From assembly GCA_009377865.1 (NCBI GenBank), contig WHTH01000015.1, positions 1 to 64,000 of the forward strand: a stretch of 64,000 nucleotides of DNA, written 5' to 3'. Every line of letters starts with the position of its first letter. Position 1 is the first letter of the stretch. Positions 34,627 to 43,222 of this stretch are shown one piece after another. A program made the position numbers and the translations under genes. This DNA is from Pseudonocardiaceae bacterium (GTDB taxonomy: Bacteria; Actinomycetota; Actinomycetes; Mycobacteriales; Pseudonocardiaceae). The notes under the pieces are model-generated. The model saw nothing but the letters and a program-made list of their open reading frames with translations. It ran no database searches and was not told the DNA's origin.

Positions 34627-35502
34627 TCAGGCATGGGACGTGATCTCCTTGAGATTGCCCCGCACCGTGTCCATGTCGTCACGCTCTTTCACGACCGAGC
34701 CGAGAGTCGTCTCGGCGACGTCGGCGTTGAGGCCGGTCTCGCCGAGGAAGTCCAGCGTGCGGGCCCAGTCCAGCGTCTCCGACACACCGGGCGGCTTCTC
34801 GAGGTCCATCTCACGGAGCCGGGTGACTGCTGCAACCACCTTGCGTGCGAGCGCCTCGGACACCCCGGGCGCCCGGACGGTCACGATCTCGACCTCCCGG
34901 TCGGGCGCCGGGTAGTCGATCCAGTGGTACATGCAGCGCCGCTTCAGCGCGTCATGCAACTCGCGAGTGCGGTTGGAGGTCAGTATCACCAGCGGTGGGC
35001 GTTGTGCCTGGACCGTTCCCACCTCGGGGATGCTGATCTGGAAGTCGGACAGCACCTCGAGCAGGAACGCCTCGAACTCGTCGTCAGAGCGGTCGACCTC
35101 GTCGATCAGCAGGACGGCCTGGTCACCCGCCCGGATGGCCCGCAGCAGCGGACGCTCCAGCAGAAACTTCGGACCGAACAGCTTGTCGACGGTCCCCTCG
35201 TCGCTGACGTCATGCTCGGACAAGGCCCGGATGTGCAGCAGCTGGCGTGCGTAGTCCCACTCGTAGAGGGCCTGGTTCGTGTCGATGCCCTCGTAGCACT
35301 GCAGCCGGATCAGCTCGCGGTCGAACACCGAGGCCAGCACCTTGGCGATCTCGGTCTTGCCGACGCCGACCTCCCCTTCGAGGAGGAGGGGCCGTTGCAG
35401 GGACATCGCCACGAACACCGCCGTGGCAAGTCCCCGGTCTGCCAGGTAGTCGCCCTGCCGTAATGTCTGCGTCAGCTCCTCGACAGTGCTCGGATAGTCC
35501 AC
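34627..35502 (-). CDS. coxD: CoxD, MoxR-family AAA+ ATPase
   Basis: A 291-residue AAA+ protein: Walker A GEVGVGKT (residues 43-50), Walker B LLIDEVD (131-137), sensor 1 LTSNRTRELHDALKRR and a C-terminal helical lid. CoxD acts as a chaperone-like ATPase in forming the bimetallic CODH active site, with CoxE as VWA partner. Gene order coxD-coxE is conserved, though here they run against coxMSL rather than after it. Confidence 0.9.
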   Translation of the reverse strand: MDYPSTVEELTQTLRQGDYLADRGLATAVFVAMSLQRPLLLEGEVGVGKTEIAKVLASVFDRELIRLQCYEGIDTNQALYEWDYARQLLHIRALSEHDVSDEGTVDKLFGPKFLLERPLLRAIRAGDQAVLLIDEVDRSDDEFEAFLLEVLSDFQISIPEVGTVQAQRPPLVILTSNRTRELHDALKRRCMYHWIDYPAPDREVEIVTVRAPGVSEALARKVVAAVTRLREMDLEKPPGVSETLDWARTLDFLGETGLNADVAETTLGSVVKERDDMDTVRGNLKEITSHA

Positions 35503-35554
35503 GGGGCGATCTCCTCATCCGCCTGACGCCGGCATTGACGTGCGTGCTGGTTGG

Positions 35555-35887
35555 CTACTGCTTCGGCTCCGACTTGAAGACGAGATCCCGCACGGTGCGC
35601 GCGTCGGAATCGAGCTTGCCCTCGCGCTCGAGCTGGCTCTTCCAGGCGGAGCGCACGTTGTTGCCCACCGAGTGACTGTCGTTCGTCGGTGTCTCGTCAT
35701 CGTCGGCCAGGCCGTCGAAGCCGACATTCGACATGCTCTTGCAGGTCTTCGTGTTGCCGCATGACTCGTCGATGTCCGCGCTGGTCTGCTCCCGCGCGTC
35801 CCAGACGCCGCGCAGCACCGAGAGCGCCTGCTTGCCGTCGTCGGGCAGCTCGTCTGTCGTCTTAGCGTTGTCGTGCTGCTGGCTCAT
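35555..35887 (-). CDS. Hypothetical acidic protein
   Basis: A 110-residue hydrophilic protein, start MSQQHDNAKTTDELPDDGKQ with GAGAGG 9 nt upstream. It contains CGNTKTCKSMSNVGFDGL (two cysteines) and the C-terminal segment SDARTVRDLVFKSEPKQ. There is no membrane segment and probably little fixed structure. It sits between sodA and coxD on the same strand. Family unknown. Confidence 0.65.
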   Translation of the reverse strand: MSQQHDNAKTTDELPDDGKQALSVLRGVWDAREQTSADIDESCGNTKTCKSMSNVGFDGLADDDETPTNDSHSVGNNVRSAWKSQLEREGKLDSDARTVRDLVFKSEPKQ

Positions 35888-35939
35888 ACTTGAACACCTC
35901 TCATGACCTTCCGTCGGCGAATGCCTGTGGACCGCACGG

Positions 35940-36566
35940 CTACAAGCGCGCGGCCACTTCGAACCGACGATCGACTTCATCCCAGTTCACGATGTCCCAG
36001 AATGCCTCGACATAGTCGCGGCGGGCTGCCTCGTACTTGAGGTAATAGGCGTGCTCCCACAGATCGAGTCCGAGGACCGGGATCTCTTCGGCGGTCAGTG
36101 GCGAGTCCTCATTCGGCAGTGCGTAGGCGACCAGTCGGTTGCGGGCTCGTACCAGCCAGGCCCACCCACTCCCGATGTGATTGACCGCAATGCCGGCGAA
36201 TCGCGCCCGGAAGGTCGCGAACGAACCGAAGTCTTGGTCGATGGCCGTGGCGATCGAACCGGCAGGCTCGCCGCCGCCGTTGCCACTCAAGATCGTCCAG
36301 AACAGGCTGTGATTAGCATGCCCACCACCGAAATTGCGCACCGCGGTGCGGGACTCCTCGGGGATCTTCGGCAGGTTCCAGAGCAGGTCTTCGATCGGCT
36401 GCTCACCGGCCGCCCGCAGTTCTTCGTTGGCCTCCAGTGTCGCGTTCAGCCGGTCGACGTAGCTGCGATGATGCTGCGAGTGGTGGAGCTCCGTGGTCCG
36501 CGCATCGATATGAGGTTCGAGCGCGCCATAGCCGTACGGCAGGTCGGGAAGGCTGTAAGCGCTCAT
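35940..36566 (-). CDS. sodA: Superoxide dismutase, Mn/Fe type
   Basis: A 208-residue iron/manganese superoxide dismutase. Expected metal ligands are His28, His86 (in GGHANHSLFW), Asp168 and His172 (in DLWEHAYYL). There is no signal peptide, so it acts in the cytosol, removing superoxide. Length and motifs are normal. Metal preference is uncertain from sequence alone. It leads the minus-strand run into the cox accessory genes; protection of CO-oxidising cells or their metal centres is a guess. Confidence 0.93.
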   Translation of the reverse strand: MSAYSLPDLPYGYGALEPHIDARTTELHHSQHHRSYVDRLNATLEANEELRAAGEQPIEDLLWNLPKIPEESRTAVRNFGGGHANHSLFWTILSGNGGGEPAGSIATAIDQDFGSFATFRARFAGIAVNHIGSGWAWLVRARNRLVAYALPNEDSPLTAEEIPVLGLDLWEHAYYLKYEAARRDYVEAFWDIVNWDEVDRRFEVAARL

Positions 36567-36836
36567 GTGCCTTTCCTGCGGGTCGGGACTCTAGTCGTCT
36601 GGGACCGTGTGGTCTGGACTGTGGGCCGCCTGGACTTGTGAGCCATGCTACACGGCAGTGCCGTGCGGGCAACCGCGCCTTGCGTACGTTGGGGTCGGAG
36701 ATGGCGGGTTGCTGTCCTCGTAGCTGCCGGTATTGCGTACCACATTTGGTCACGTAGCGTGGGTTGGAAGCCCCCATATGGGTGGTGAAACGCCTTCGTA
36801 ACGGCGTCAGCTGCTGACCGGTCGTCGAGACCTGAC

Positions 36837-38075
36837 GGCTCTCCTGACGTTTCTGTGGGTGGTGATCATGCTGGTGCTCGGCCTGGTAGGGGTTGGCAGA
36901 GGCCGCCGCGGGTGAGGTCGGCCATGGCCATGAGGGATTCGGGGCTCAGTCCGTAGGAGCGGCGGGTGAGCAGGCGCAGGTGGGTGTTGGTGGCCTCGGA
37001 GCGGGCGTTGGACAGGCCGTGGTCGACGGCGTTGAGGATCAGCTCCACGTCTTGATCGTCTTGGCGAGCTTGACGAACGCCGGGAGACGACAGCGCTGTG
37101 CCCAGGCCAGCCAGCCGATGAGCAGCCGCGCGGCGGCCCGGTCGCGGGCCTGGAAGACCGCCCGGAGCTGCCCCTTGAGCAGGTAGGCGCGGTAGAGCGG
37201 CCCGTTGGTGGCCTGGATACCGGCCAGCGTGCTGCGCTGGTCGACCGACAGCGAGTTTTTCAACAGTGCCCAGCGGGTGCCCTTGATGGTGGCGGCCTGC
37301 TCGGCGCGCCCGCCGCGGCGCAGCTCGGCGGCCAGCCCGCGGCGGACGGCGTCGAGGGCCTTGGTCGCCCACCCCACGACGTGGAACGGATCCAGGCACA
37401 GCACCGCACGCGGGGCCTGTTCGGCGACGACGGTGTGGATGAACTCCGCTCCGTCGGCGGAGACGTGGGTGAGCAGCGTGGCGCGCTCGGCGCCGAGGTC
37501 GTCGAAGAACCGGCCCAGGGTCTGCTTGGTGCGGTCGCGCCCGGCCCACACCAGCCGGCCGGTGTCGTGGCAGGTCACGACCAGCAGGTACCGCTGCCCC
37601 TTCTTGTAGCTGATCTCGTCGATCCCGATCCGGCGCAGCCCCGCCAGCCGGTCGGTCGCGCCGGCCCGCTCGGTGACCACACGGGTCACGATGCCCGACA
37701 CCGAGCGCCACGCGATGCGCAGCAGCACGGCCACCACCGACAGCGTGGCATGGCAGACCAACCAGGCGGCGGTGTCCTCGAACGCGGTGGTGAACCGCGC
37801 TCCCGGCCGCGCCACGGGACGGCGGCGACTACCACCCCGTGGGTCGGGCACGACACCCGCCGGGTGCTGGCCTGCAGGAACACCTGGGTCGTGCCCAGAT
37901 CCACCGACTCGATCACCGTGTGCTCGACCCCGAGCAGCCGCCGCCATACCCTCGTTGTGCGCACGCCGTCCCCGTCCTGATCGTTCCCAGCTGTGGTAAG
38001 CCCGGAACTCTAGACAGGGCACGGCGTGCGCCCTTACCGATCATGAACTGGACCCACAGGAACGTCAGTAGCGCC
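36837..38075 (-). mobile_element. ISL3-family insertion sequence with exact 8-bp target duplication
   Basis: The element is 1239 bp. Its ends are 24-bp imperfect inverted repeats: 36837-36860 (GGCTCTCCTGACGTTTCTGT and four more bases) and 38052-38075, whose complement reads GGCGCTACTGACGTTCCTGT plus GGGT, with three or four mismatches. The flanks carry the identical octamer GACCTGAC (36829-36836 and 38076-38083). One transposase gene fills the inside. The clean target duplication shows a single insertion event without later rearrangement. Confidence 0.92.
36866..37964 (-). pseudogene. ISL3-family transposase, two frameshifts and an N-terminal deletion
   Basis: The product is read in three frames: GTG at 37964 with VWRRLLGVEHTVIESVDLG, then from about 37812 the DDE core (IGIDEISYKKGQRYLLVVT, VLCLDPFHVVGWATKALDAV), then from about 37045 HGLSNARSEATNTHLRLL to a natural end. 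Each shift needs one missing base. In addition VIESV joins directly to DLGTTQVFL; related transposases have some 45 residues there with the paired-Cys zinc motif, so an in-frame deletion has probably removed the DNA-binding zinc finger. The element is unlikely to move by itself. Confidence 0.85.
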
Positions 38076-38137
38076 GACCTGACGCAGTAGGGTAAGGCGA
38101 GGTGTGTGGTGCGCGGCTGTGTGGCGATGATCGGGGG

Positions 38138-39004
38138 GTGAACCCGCTACGGTTCGGCGCCCGCGCACTGCCGCGCGAGCGGGCAGCAGTGATGGCGATC
38201 GTGAACCGGACGCCGGACTCGTTCTATGACCGCGGCGCGACGTTCTCGGACCAGGACGCGCTCGCTGCGGTGGACCGCGCGGTCGCCGAGGGCGCCGACA
38301 TCGTCGATATCGGCGGGATGAAGGCGGGGCCCGGCGACGCGGTCGATGTGGCCGAGGAGATCGACCGCGTCGTGCCGCTGATCGCGGCGGCCAGGCGACA
38401 CCACCCGGACCTGCTGATCAGCGTCGACACCTGGCGCCACGAGGTCGGGCGGCAGTCGCTCGACGCCGGCGCGGACATCCTCAACGACACCTGGGCCGGG
38501 GCCGATCCGCAGCTGGCCGGGGTGGCAGCGCAGTACCGCTGCGGCATCGTCTGTTCGCACACCGGCGGTGCGACGCCGCGCACCCGGCCCCACCGGGTGC
38601 GCTACCCGGATGTGGTGCGCGACGTCGTCGACGACCTGACCGCCCAGGCGCAGCGTCTGGTCGCGCTCGGCGTCCCCGAGGAGGGCATCCTGATCGACCC
38701 CACGCACGACTTCGGTAAGAACACTTGGCACGGGCTCGAGCTGTTGCGCCGGCTCGACGAGCTGGTCGCCACCGGGTGGCCGGTGCTGATGGCACTGTCC
38801 AACAAGGAGTTCATCGGCGAGACCCTCGACGTCGGGCTCGACGAGCGGGTCGACGGGACGCTCGCGGCCACCGCCGTCGCCGCGTGGACCGGTGCGCGGG
38901 TGTTCCGCGCGCACGAAGTGCTCCGGACCCGACGCGTGCTCGAAATGGTCGCCGCCGTCGCGGGCACCATGCCACCGGCTCGCGCGGTGCGGGGGTTGGC
39001 GTGA
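38138..39004 (+). CDS. folP2: Dihydropteroate synthase homologue FolP2
   Basis: A 288-residue TIM-barrel protein of the dihydropteroate synthase family: MAIVNRTPDSFYDRG, ADIVDIGGMKAGPG, LISVDTWRHEV and ILNDTWAGAD in order, with DPTHDFGKNTWH near the end. The second glycine-rich loop and the GGMKAGPG (not GGESTRPG) sequence mark it as the FolP2 type (Rv1207-like), which lacks proven folate activity in mycobacteria. GTG at 38138 is preferred to 38102 because homologues begin here. It overlaps gpgS, as in mycobacteria. Confidence 0.88.
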   Translation: MNPLRFGARALPRERAAVMAIVNRTPDSFYDRGATFSDQDALAAVDRAVAEGADIVDIGGMKAGPGDAVDVAEEIDRVVPLIAAARRHHPDLLISVDTWRHEVGRQSLDAGADILNDTWAGADPQLAGVAAQYRCGIVCSHTGGATPRTRPHRVRYPDVVRDVVDDLTAQAQRLVALGVPEEGILIDPTHDFGKNTWHGLELLRRLDELVATGWPVLMALSNKEFIGETLDVGLDERVDGTLAATAVAAWTGARVFRAHEVLRTRRVLEMVAAVAGTMPPARAVRGLA

Positions 39005-39948
39005 TGCTGCCGCAGACGCGCCGGTGGTTCGCGGCGGCGACCGTGCAGCAGCCGCGGTACAGCAACGAGGCCCTCGTCGCCGCCAAGCGCGGCCGGACCG
39101 TCAGCGTAGTGTTGCCTGCCCTCGACGAGGAGGACACCGTCGGTGCGGTCGTCACCGGGTTGCTCCCGCTGCACGGCGGGTTGATCGACGAGCTGGTGGT
39201 GATGGACTCCGGGTCGACCGACGGCACCGTCGAGGTGGCGCGGCAGGCCGGTGCCCGCGTGCTGCGACGAACCGACGTCCTCGGCGAGTTCGATCCCCGG
39301 CCGGGCAAGGGGGAGGTGCTGTGGCGCTCGCTGGCGGCCACGTCGGGTGACGTGCTCGTCTTCATCGACTCCGACCTGGTCGACTTCGATTCCTCGTTCG
39401 TGCCGTCGCTGCTCGGGCCGCTGCTGCTCGGTGCCCGGGCACCGGCGACGCAGCTGGTCAAGGGGTTCTACCGCCGCCCGCTGCGGCTGCAGCGCACCGA
39501 GGCGGACCAGGGCGGCGGACGGGTCACCGAACTGCTGGCGCGGCCGTTGCTGTCCGCACTGCGTCCCGAGCTCGCCGGGGTGGTGCAGCCGCTGGGTGGC
39601 GAGTACGCGGCGACCCGCGGCTTCCTCGAGTCGGTGCCGTTCGCCGCCGGGTACGGGGTCGAGATCGGGCTGCTGCTCGACGTTCACTCCCGGCACGGAC
39701 TCGACGGCCTTGCACAGGTCAATCTCGGTGTCCGCAAGCACCGGAACCGTTCGCTGCTCGACCTCGGCGTGATGGCGCGCCAGATTCTCGGCGCGGCGCT
39801 ACCCCGGTGTGGCGCCGGTGAGCAGCCGGGCCCGGACGGCATCACGCAGTTCGTGCAGTTCGGTGGGCACTGGATGCCCAGCGAGACCGACGTGCTGGTG
39901 GCCGATCGCCCGGCGATGCGCGACGTCCGCTCGGCCCGCTCCGCATGA
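39004..39948 (+). CDS. gpgS: Glucosyl-3-phosphoglycerate synthase
   Basis: A 314-residue GT81-family enzyme that transfers glucose from UDP-glucose to 3-phosphoglycerate, the first step of glucosylglycerate and methylglucose lipopolysaccharide synthesis. SVVLPALDEEDTVGAVV is the nucleotide loop, VFIDSDLVDF the DxD metal site, and GGEYAATRGFLESVPF and YGVEIGLLLDV the acceptor region. The ATG overlaps the folP2 stop (TGATG). The neighbours folP2, DivIVA-like and tag match the mycobacterial order. Confidence 0.9.
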   Translation: MLPQTRRWFAAATVQQPRYSNEALVAAKRGRTVSVVLPALDEEDTVGAVVTGLLPLHGGLIDELVVMDSGSTDGTVEVARQAGARVLRRTDVLGEFDPRPGKGEVLWRSLAATSGDVLVFIDSDLVDFDSSFVPSLLGPLLLGARAPATQLVKGFYRRPLRLQRTEADQGGGRVTELLARPLLSALRPELAGVVQPLGGEYAATRGFLESVPFAAGYGVEIGLLLDVHSRHGLDGLAQVNLGVRKHRNRSLLDLGVMARQILGAALPRCGAGEQPGPDGITQFVQFGGHWMPSETDVLVADRPAMRDVRSARSA

Positions 39949-39975
39949 GCACGACCAACGTGTCACGATCCGCGC

Positions 39976-40266
39976 ATGGGTACGGCGCTGTTCTATCTCA
40001 TCGTGATGGCGGTAGTGGCCGCCGTGGTGTTCCTTGGCGCTTCGCTGCTGTTCGGACGGGGTGAGGAGCTCGCCCCGTTACCGCCGGGAGCGACCCCGAC
40101 CTACCTTCCGCCGACGGCGCTGACCGGTGCCGACCTGCGCACCATCCGGTTCGCGCAGGTCGTACGCGGCTACCGGATGTCCGAGGTCGACTGGGCGCTG
40201 GAGCGGGCGGCAGGCGAGCTCGACAGCCTCCGTGCCCGGGTCGCCGAGCTGGAGGGCCGACGGTGA
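39976..40266 (+). CDS. Small membrane-anchored DivIVA-domain protein (Rv1209-like)
   Basis: A 96-residue protein: N-terminal membrane helix (FYLIVMAVVAAVVFLGASLLF), Pro-rich linker, then a short DivIVA-type helix region (FAQVVRGYRMSEVDWALER, ending DSLRARVAELEGRR). It corresponds in position and build to M. tuberculosis Rv1209. The stop overlaps the tag start by 4 bp. Role unknown. Confidence 0.8.
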   Translation: MGTALFYLIVMAVVAAVVFLGASLLFGRGEELAPLPPGATPTYLPPTALTGADLRTIRFAQVVRGYRMSEVDWALERAAGELDSLRARVAELEGRR

Positions 40267-40844
40267 CCGACGCCGGCGATGCCGTGCCCGGGCCGGACGG
40301 CCGCCCGCGATGCCCGTGGGGCGCCCAGCCGCCGGACTACCTCGAGTACCACGACACCGAGTGGGGCATCGTGCTCCACGGCGAGGCCGCCCTGTTCGAG
40401 CGGCTGAGCCTCGAGGCGTTCCAGTCCGGGCTTTCCTGGTTGACGATCCTGCGCAGGCGGGAAGGCTTCCGCAGCGTCTTCGTGGGCTTCGATCCGAAAC
40501 GGATCGCGGCCTTCTCCGCAGCCGACGTCGACCTGCTGCTGTCCGATACGGCGATCATCCGCAACCGGGCGAAGATCGAGGCGACCGTGCGCAACGCCCG
40601 CGCGGTGGTCGAGTTGCACGGCGAGCTCGACGGGCTGCTGTGGTCCTTCGCCCCGGACCCGACAGGACGGGAGATCCCGGCGAGACTGTCCGACGTGCCC
40701 GCGACCACCCCGGAGTCGACGGCCATGGCGCGCGAGCTCAAGCGCCGCGGCTTTCGCTTCGTGGGGCCGACCACCTGCTATGCGCTGATGCAGGCCGTCG
40801 GGATGGTCGACGACCACCTCGCCGGCTGCTGGCGTCGCTCGTGA
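40263..40844 (+). CDS. tag: DNA-3-methyladenine glycosylase I
   Basis: A 193-residue base-excision repair enzyme that removes 3-methyladenine. RCPWGAQPPDYLEYHDTEWG carries the first zinc Cys and conserved Trp/Glu; LFERLSLEAFQSGLSWLTIL is the conserved helix; FVGPTTCYALMQAVGMVDDH is the C-terminal signature with Cys and His for zinc. Length is normal. It overlaps the DivIVA-like gene by 4 bp (GTGA). Confidence 0.93.
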   Translation: MTDAGDAVPGPDGRPRCPWGAQPPDYLEYHDTEWGIVLHGEAALFERLSLEAFQSGLSWLTILRRREGFRSVFVGFDPKRIAAFSAADVDLLLSDTAIIRNRAKIEATVRNARAVVELHGELDGLLWSFAPDPTGREIPARLSDVPATTPESTAMARELKRRGFRFVGPTTCYALMQAVGMVDDHLAGCWRRS

Positions 40845-40885
40845 GCGGCGTACGAGTCATAGCTCGCATCACCGCTCACAGGCCG

Positions 40886-41686
40886 TCAGCGCCCGGTGAA
40901 CCGCGGATCGCGCTTGGCAAGGAAGGCTGCGACGCCCTCGCGGTGGTCGGCGGTGGCCGCCGCCTCGGCCTGGGTCCCCGCCTCCACCGACAGCGCCTCG
41001 GGCAGGTCGGCCGTCGCCGCCGCGGCCATCGCTTCCTTGATCTTGGCGTAGGCGGCGGTCGGGCCGGCGGCCAGCCGCCCGGCCAGCTGTTGCGCGACAC
41101 CCAGCGCCTGCTCGTCGGCGATGACCTGGTTCACCAGGCCGACGGTGAGTGCGTGCTCGGCGCCCACCGGCTCGGCGAGCAGCAGCATCTCCATCGCCCG
41201 GCCATACCCGACGAGGCGCGGCAGCGTCCACGACGCCCCGGAGTCCACGCTGAGCCCTACCTTGGTGAAGGCCATCAAGAACTGCGCCGACGCGGCGGCC
41301 ACCCGCAAGTCACACGCGCAGGCCAGCGACGCTCCCGCTCCCGCCGCCATCCCGTTGACCGCGGCGACAGTGGGTTTGGGCAGGCCGGCCAGCGCGGAGA
41401 TCAGCGGGTTGTAGTGTTCGGAGACGGTGCTCAGCGGCTCCGGATCCCCGGCGTCGAGCAACGCCGCGTGCTCGCGCAGGTCCTGGCCCGCGCAGAACGC
41501 CCGGCCACTGCCGGTGAGCACGACCGCGCGCACCGACTCGTCCCCGGCGGTGCGCTGCACCTCGGCCAGCAGCGCGTGCTTGAGCTCGAGAGTGAGCGAG
41601 TTGAACGTGTCCGGCCGGTTCATGGTCAACGTCCGAACACCGCCGGCGTCCTCGACGGTTAGGACGGTGCTGTCGCTGTCGGGCAT
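40886..41686 (-). CDS. Enoyl-CoA hydratase/isomerase family protein
   Basis: A 266-residue crotonase-fold protein: GSGRAFCAGQDL (first oxyanion-hole strand), AAVNGMAAGAGASLACACDL (second, with helix dipole), and a C-terminal KRDPRFTGR. The QDLREH region matches PaaG/Ech-type hydratases in phenylacetate or fatty acid degradation, but the substrate is not fixed. The start at 41686 is chosen for GGAGGTGG 8 nt upstream. It reads against tag with a 41-bp convergent gap. Confidence 0.88.
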   Translation of the reverse strand: MPDSDSTVLTVEDAGGVRTLTMNRPDTFNSLTLELKHALLAEVQRTAGDESVRAVVLTGSGRAFCAGQDLREHAALLDAGDPEPLSTVSEHYNPLISALAGLPKPTVAAVNGMAAGAGASLACACDLRVAAASAQFLMAFTKVGLSVDSGASWTLPRLVGYGRAMEMLLLAEPVGAEHALTVGLVNQVIADEQALGVAQQLAGRLAAGPTAAYAKIKEAMAAAATADLPEALSVEAGTQAEAAATADHREGVAAFLAKRDPRFTGR

Positions 41687-41777
41687 CGGCTGCCACCTCC
41701 GGGGTAGATGAGTTCGGGCTGACGTGCGGGCACGGGCGCTGCCGGCTCGACCATCCTCCCGGCAGCAGCCGGAAGGG

Positions 41778-41862
41778 CAACCCCCGGATGTCGCAATCGC
41801 GGGGGTTGTGTCCTTATCGCGCGACACGAGATCACGGTTGGTTTCCGGCCTGCCGCGCGATA
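41778..41862. promoter_or_regulatory. Two inverted repeats in a divergent intergenic region
   Basis: CAACCCCC/GGGGGTTG (41778-41785, 41801-41808) form an 8-bp stem with a 15-nt loop. TATCGCGCG/CGCGCGATA (41815-41823, 41854-41862) form a second, widely spaced 9-bp inverted repeat. They lie between the divergent enoyl-CoA hydratase and DUF3117 genes and could be a hairpin and an operator; no regulator is identified. Confidence 0.4.
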
Positions 41863-41946
41863 GGGGAGAATGCACTGCGTCACCGGTGTGTCGCCGGTCA
41901 GACGAACAGCCACCGGCGGTGACGATTCCATGGGAGGAGCACAGTT

Positions 41947-42114
41947 ATGGCGGCCATGAAGCCCCGGACCGGCGACGGTCCCCTCGAGGTGACCAAGGAG
42001 GGACGGGGCATCGTGATGCGCGTCCCCCTCGAGGGTGGTGGGCGCCTCGTCGTCGAGATGACGCCGGACGAGGCAGGTGACCTGAGCGAGGCACTGCAGG
42101 CTGCTGTGAAGTGA
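41947..42114 (+). CDS. DUF3117 small protein (Rv1211-like), 55 aa
   Basis: A 55-residue protein, MAAMKPRTGDGPLEVTKEGR then IVMRVPLEGGGRLVVEMTP, the highly conserved DUF3117 sequence of actinobacteria. GGAGGAG lies 8 nt before the ATG. Position after tag matches M. tuberculosis Rv1211. Function unknown; small size and strong conservation suggest a basic cellular role. Confidence 0.93.
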   Translation: MAAMKPRTGDGPLEVTKEGRGIVMRVPLEGGGRLVVEMTPDEAGDLSEALQAAVK

Positions 42115-42223
42115 GAGTTCCACGTGCCGAGCAACCTTACGACGAGGTGAACGCCGGCGGAACCGGCTTCGCCGCGCGTACCCTCGTCGCGCTCGCCTGC
42201 TCGCTGACCGGATACTCTCACCC

Positions 42224-43222
42224 GTGATGTCCACCTCAGCCGCACCAGCCCGTCCCGAGGCCGACGGGAGAGTGGTCGTCACCGGCGGTACCGGTTTCGT
42301 GGGCCGCGCGGTCGTGTCGGCCTTCCGCGCGCGTGGCCACGACGTGACGGTGGTCGACCGACAGAGCCATCCCGACCCGGCGGTCCGCAGCGTGGTCGGT
42401 GAACTGACCGACCCGGATACCCTCGACACCGGGCTCGACGGGGGCGACGTGGCCGGTGTGATCCACCTGGCCGCGATCACATCGGTGCTGCGTTCGATGG
42501 AGCAACCGGCGCAGACCTACCAGGCCAATGTGGTGGTGACCCAGGAGCTGCTGGAGGGCTGCCGGTGCCGCGGCATCGACTGCGTCGTGATGGCGTCGAC
42601 CAACGCAGTCGTCGGCAACGTGGGGCACCGGCGGGTCGACGAGACGGTGCCGCTGGCTCCGCTGACGCCCTACGGCGCGACCAAGGCAGCGTGCGAGATG
42701 CTGCTGTCGGGGTACGCGGGCGCCTACGGCATGGCCACCTGTGCGTTGCGCTTCACCAACATCTACGGCCCCGGCATGGAGCACAAGGACAGCCTCGTGC
42801 CCCGGATGATGCGCGCGGCGCTGTCCGGCGACACGATCTCGATCTACGGTGACGGGCTCCAGCAGCGCGACCTGGTCCACGTCGACGATGTCGTGACCGC
42901 GGTGCTGGCGGCATGGCAGCGTCGCTTCACCGGCACGGCGATCATCGGCGCCGGCGAGTCGGTGACCGTGCTCGAGCTGATCGAGGCGGCGCGCATCGTG
43001 ACGGGGTGCGCGCTGCCCGTCGAGCACGTGCCGCCCAAGCCCGGCGAGATGCCCGCAGTGATCGTCGACACCAGCCACGCCCGGGAGCAGCTCGGCTACC
43101 GGCCCGCTGTCTCGATGCTCGACGGCCTCACGACGGTCTGGAGGGACTTCACCCAGCACCACCAACGGCATGAGCGGCAGCACGGTGACACCGCCCGGCC
43201 GGCCCCGGAGCCCACGCGGTGA
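42224..43222 (+). CDS. NAD-dependent nucleotide-sugar epimerase/dehydratase
   Basis: A 332-residue extended SDR enzyme: VVVTGGTGFVGRAVV (NAD-binding), VIHLAAITS, Ser near 121 in MASTNAVVG, YGATK (Tyr and Lys), and the substrate region RFTNIYGPGMEHKDSLVPRM. It resembles UDP-glucose 4-epimerases. The stop overlaps the next gene by 4 bp, so it is coupled to the large glycosyltransferase and probably supplies its sugar donor. Confidence 0.88.
   Translation: MMSTSAAPARPEADGRVVVTGGTGFVGRAVVSAFRARGHDVTVVDRQSHPDPAVRSVVGELTDPDTLDTGLDGGDVAGVIHLAAITSVLRSMEQPAQTYQANVVVTQELLEGCRCRGIDCVVMASTNAVVGNVGHRRVDETVPLAPLTPYGATKAACEMLLSGYAGAYGMATCALRFTNIYGPGMEHKDSLVPRMMRAALSGDTISIYGDGLQQRDLVHVDDVVTAVLAAWQRRFTGTAIIGAGESVTVLELIEAARIVTGCALPVEHVPPKPGEMPAVIVDTSHAREQLGYRPAVSMLDGLTTVWRDFTQHHQRHERQHGDTARPAPEPTR

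Noticed and set aside
36773-36782. CCCATATGGG palindrome as an operator near the insertion sequence
   Set aside because: A lone 10-bp palindrome about 60 bp outside the element has no gene start near it that it could regulate convincingly.
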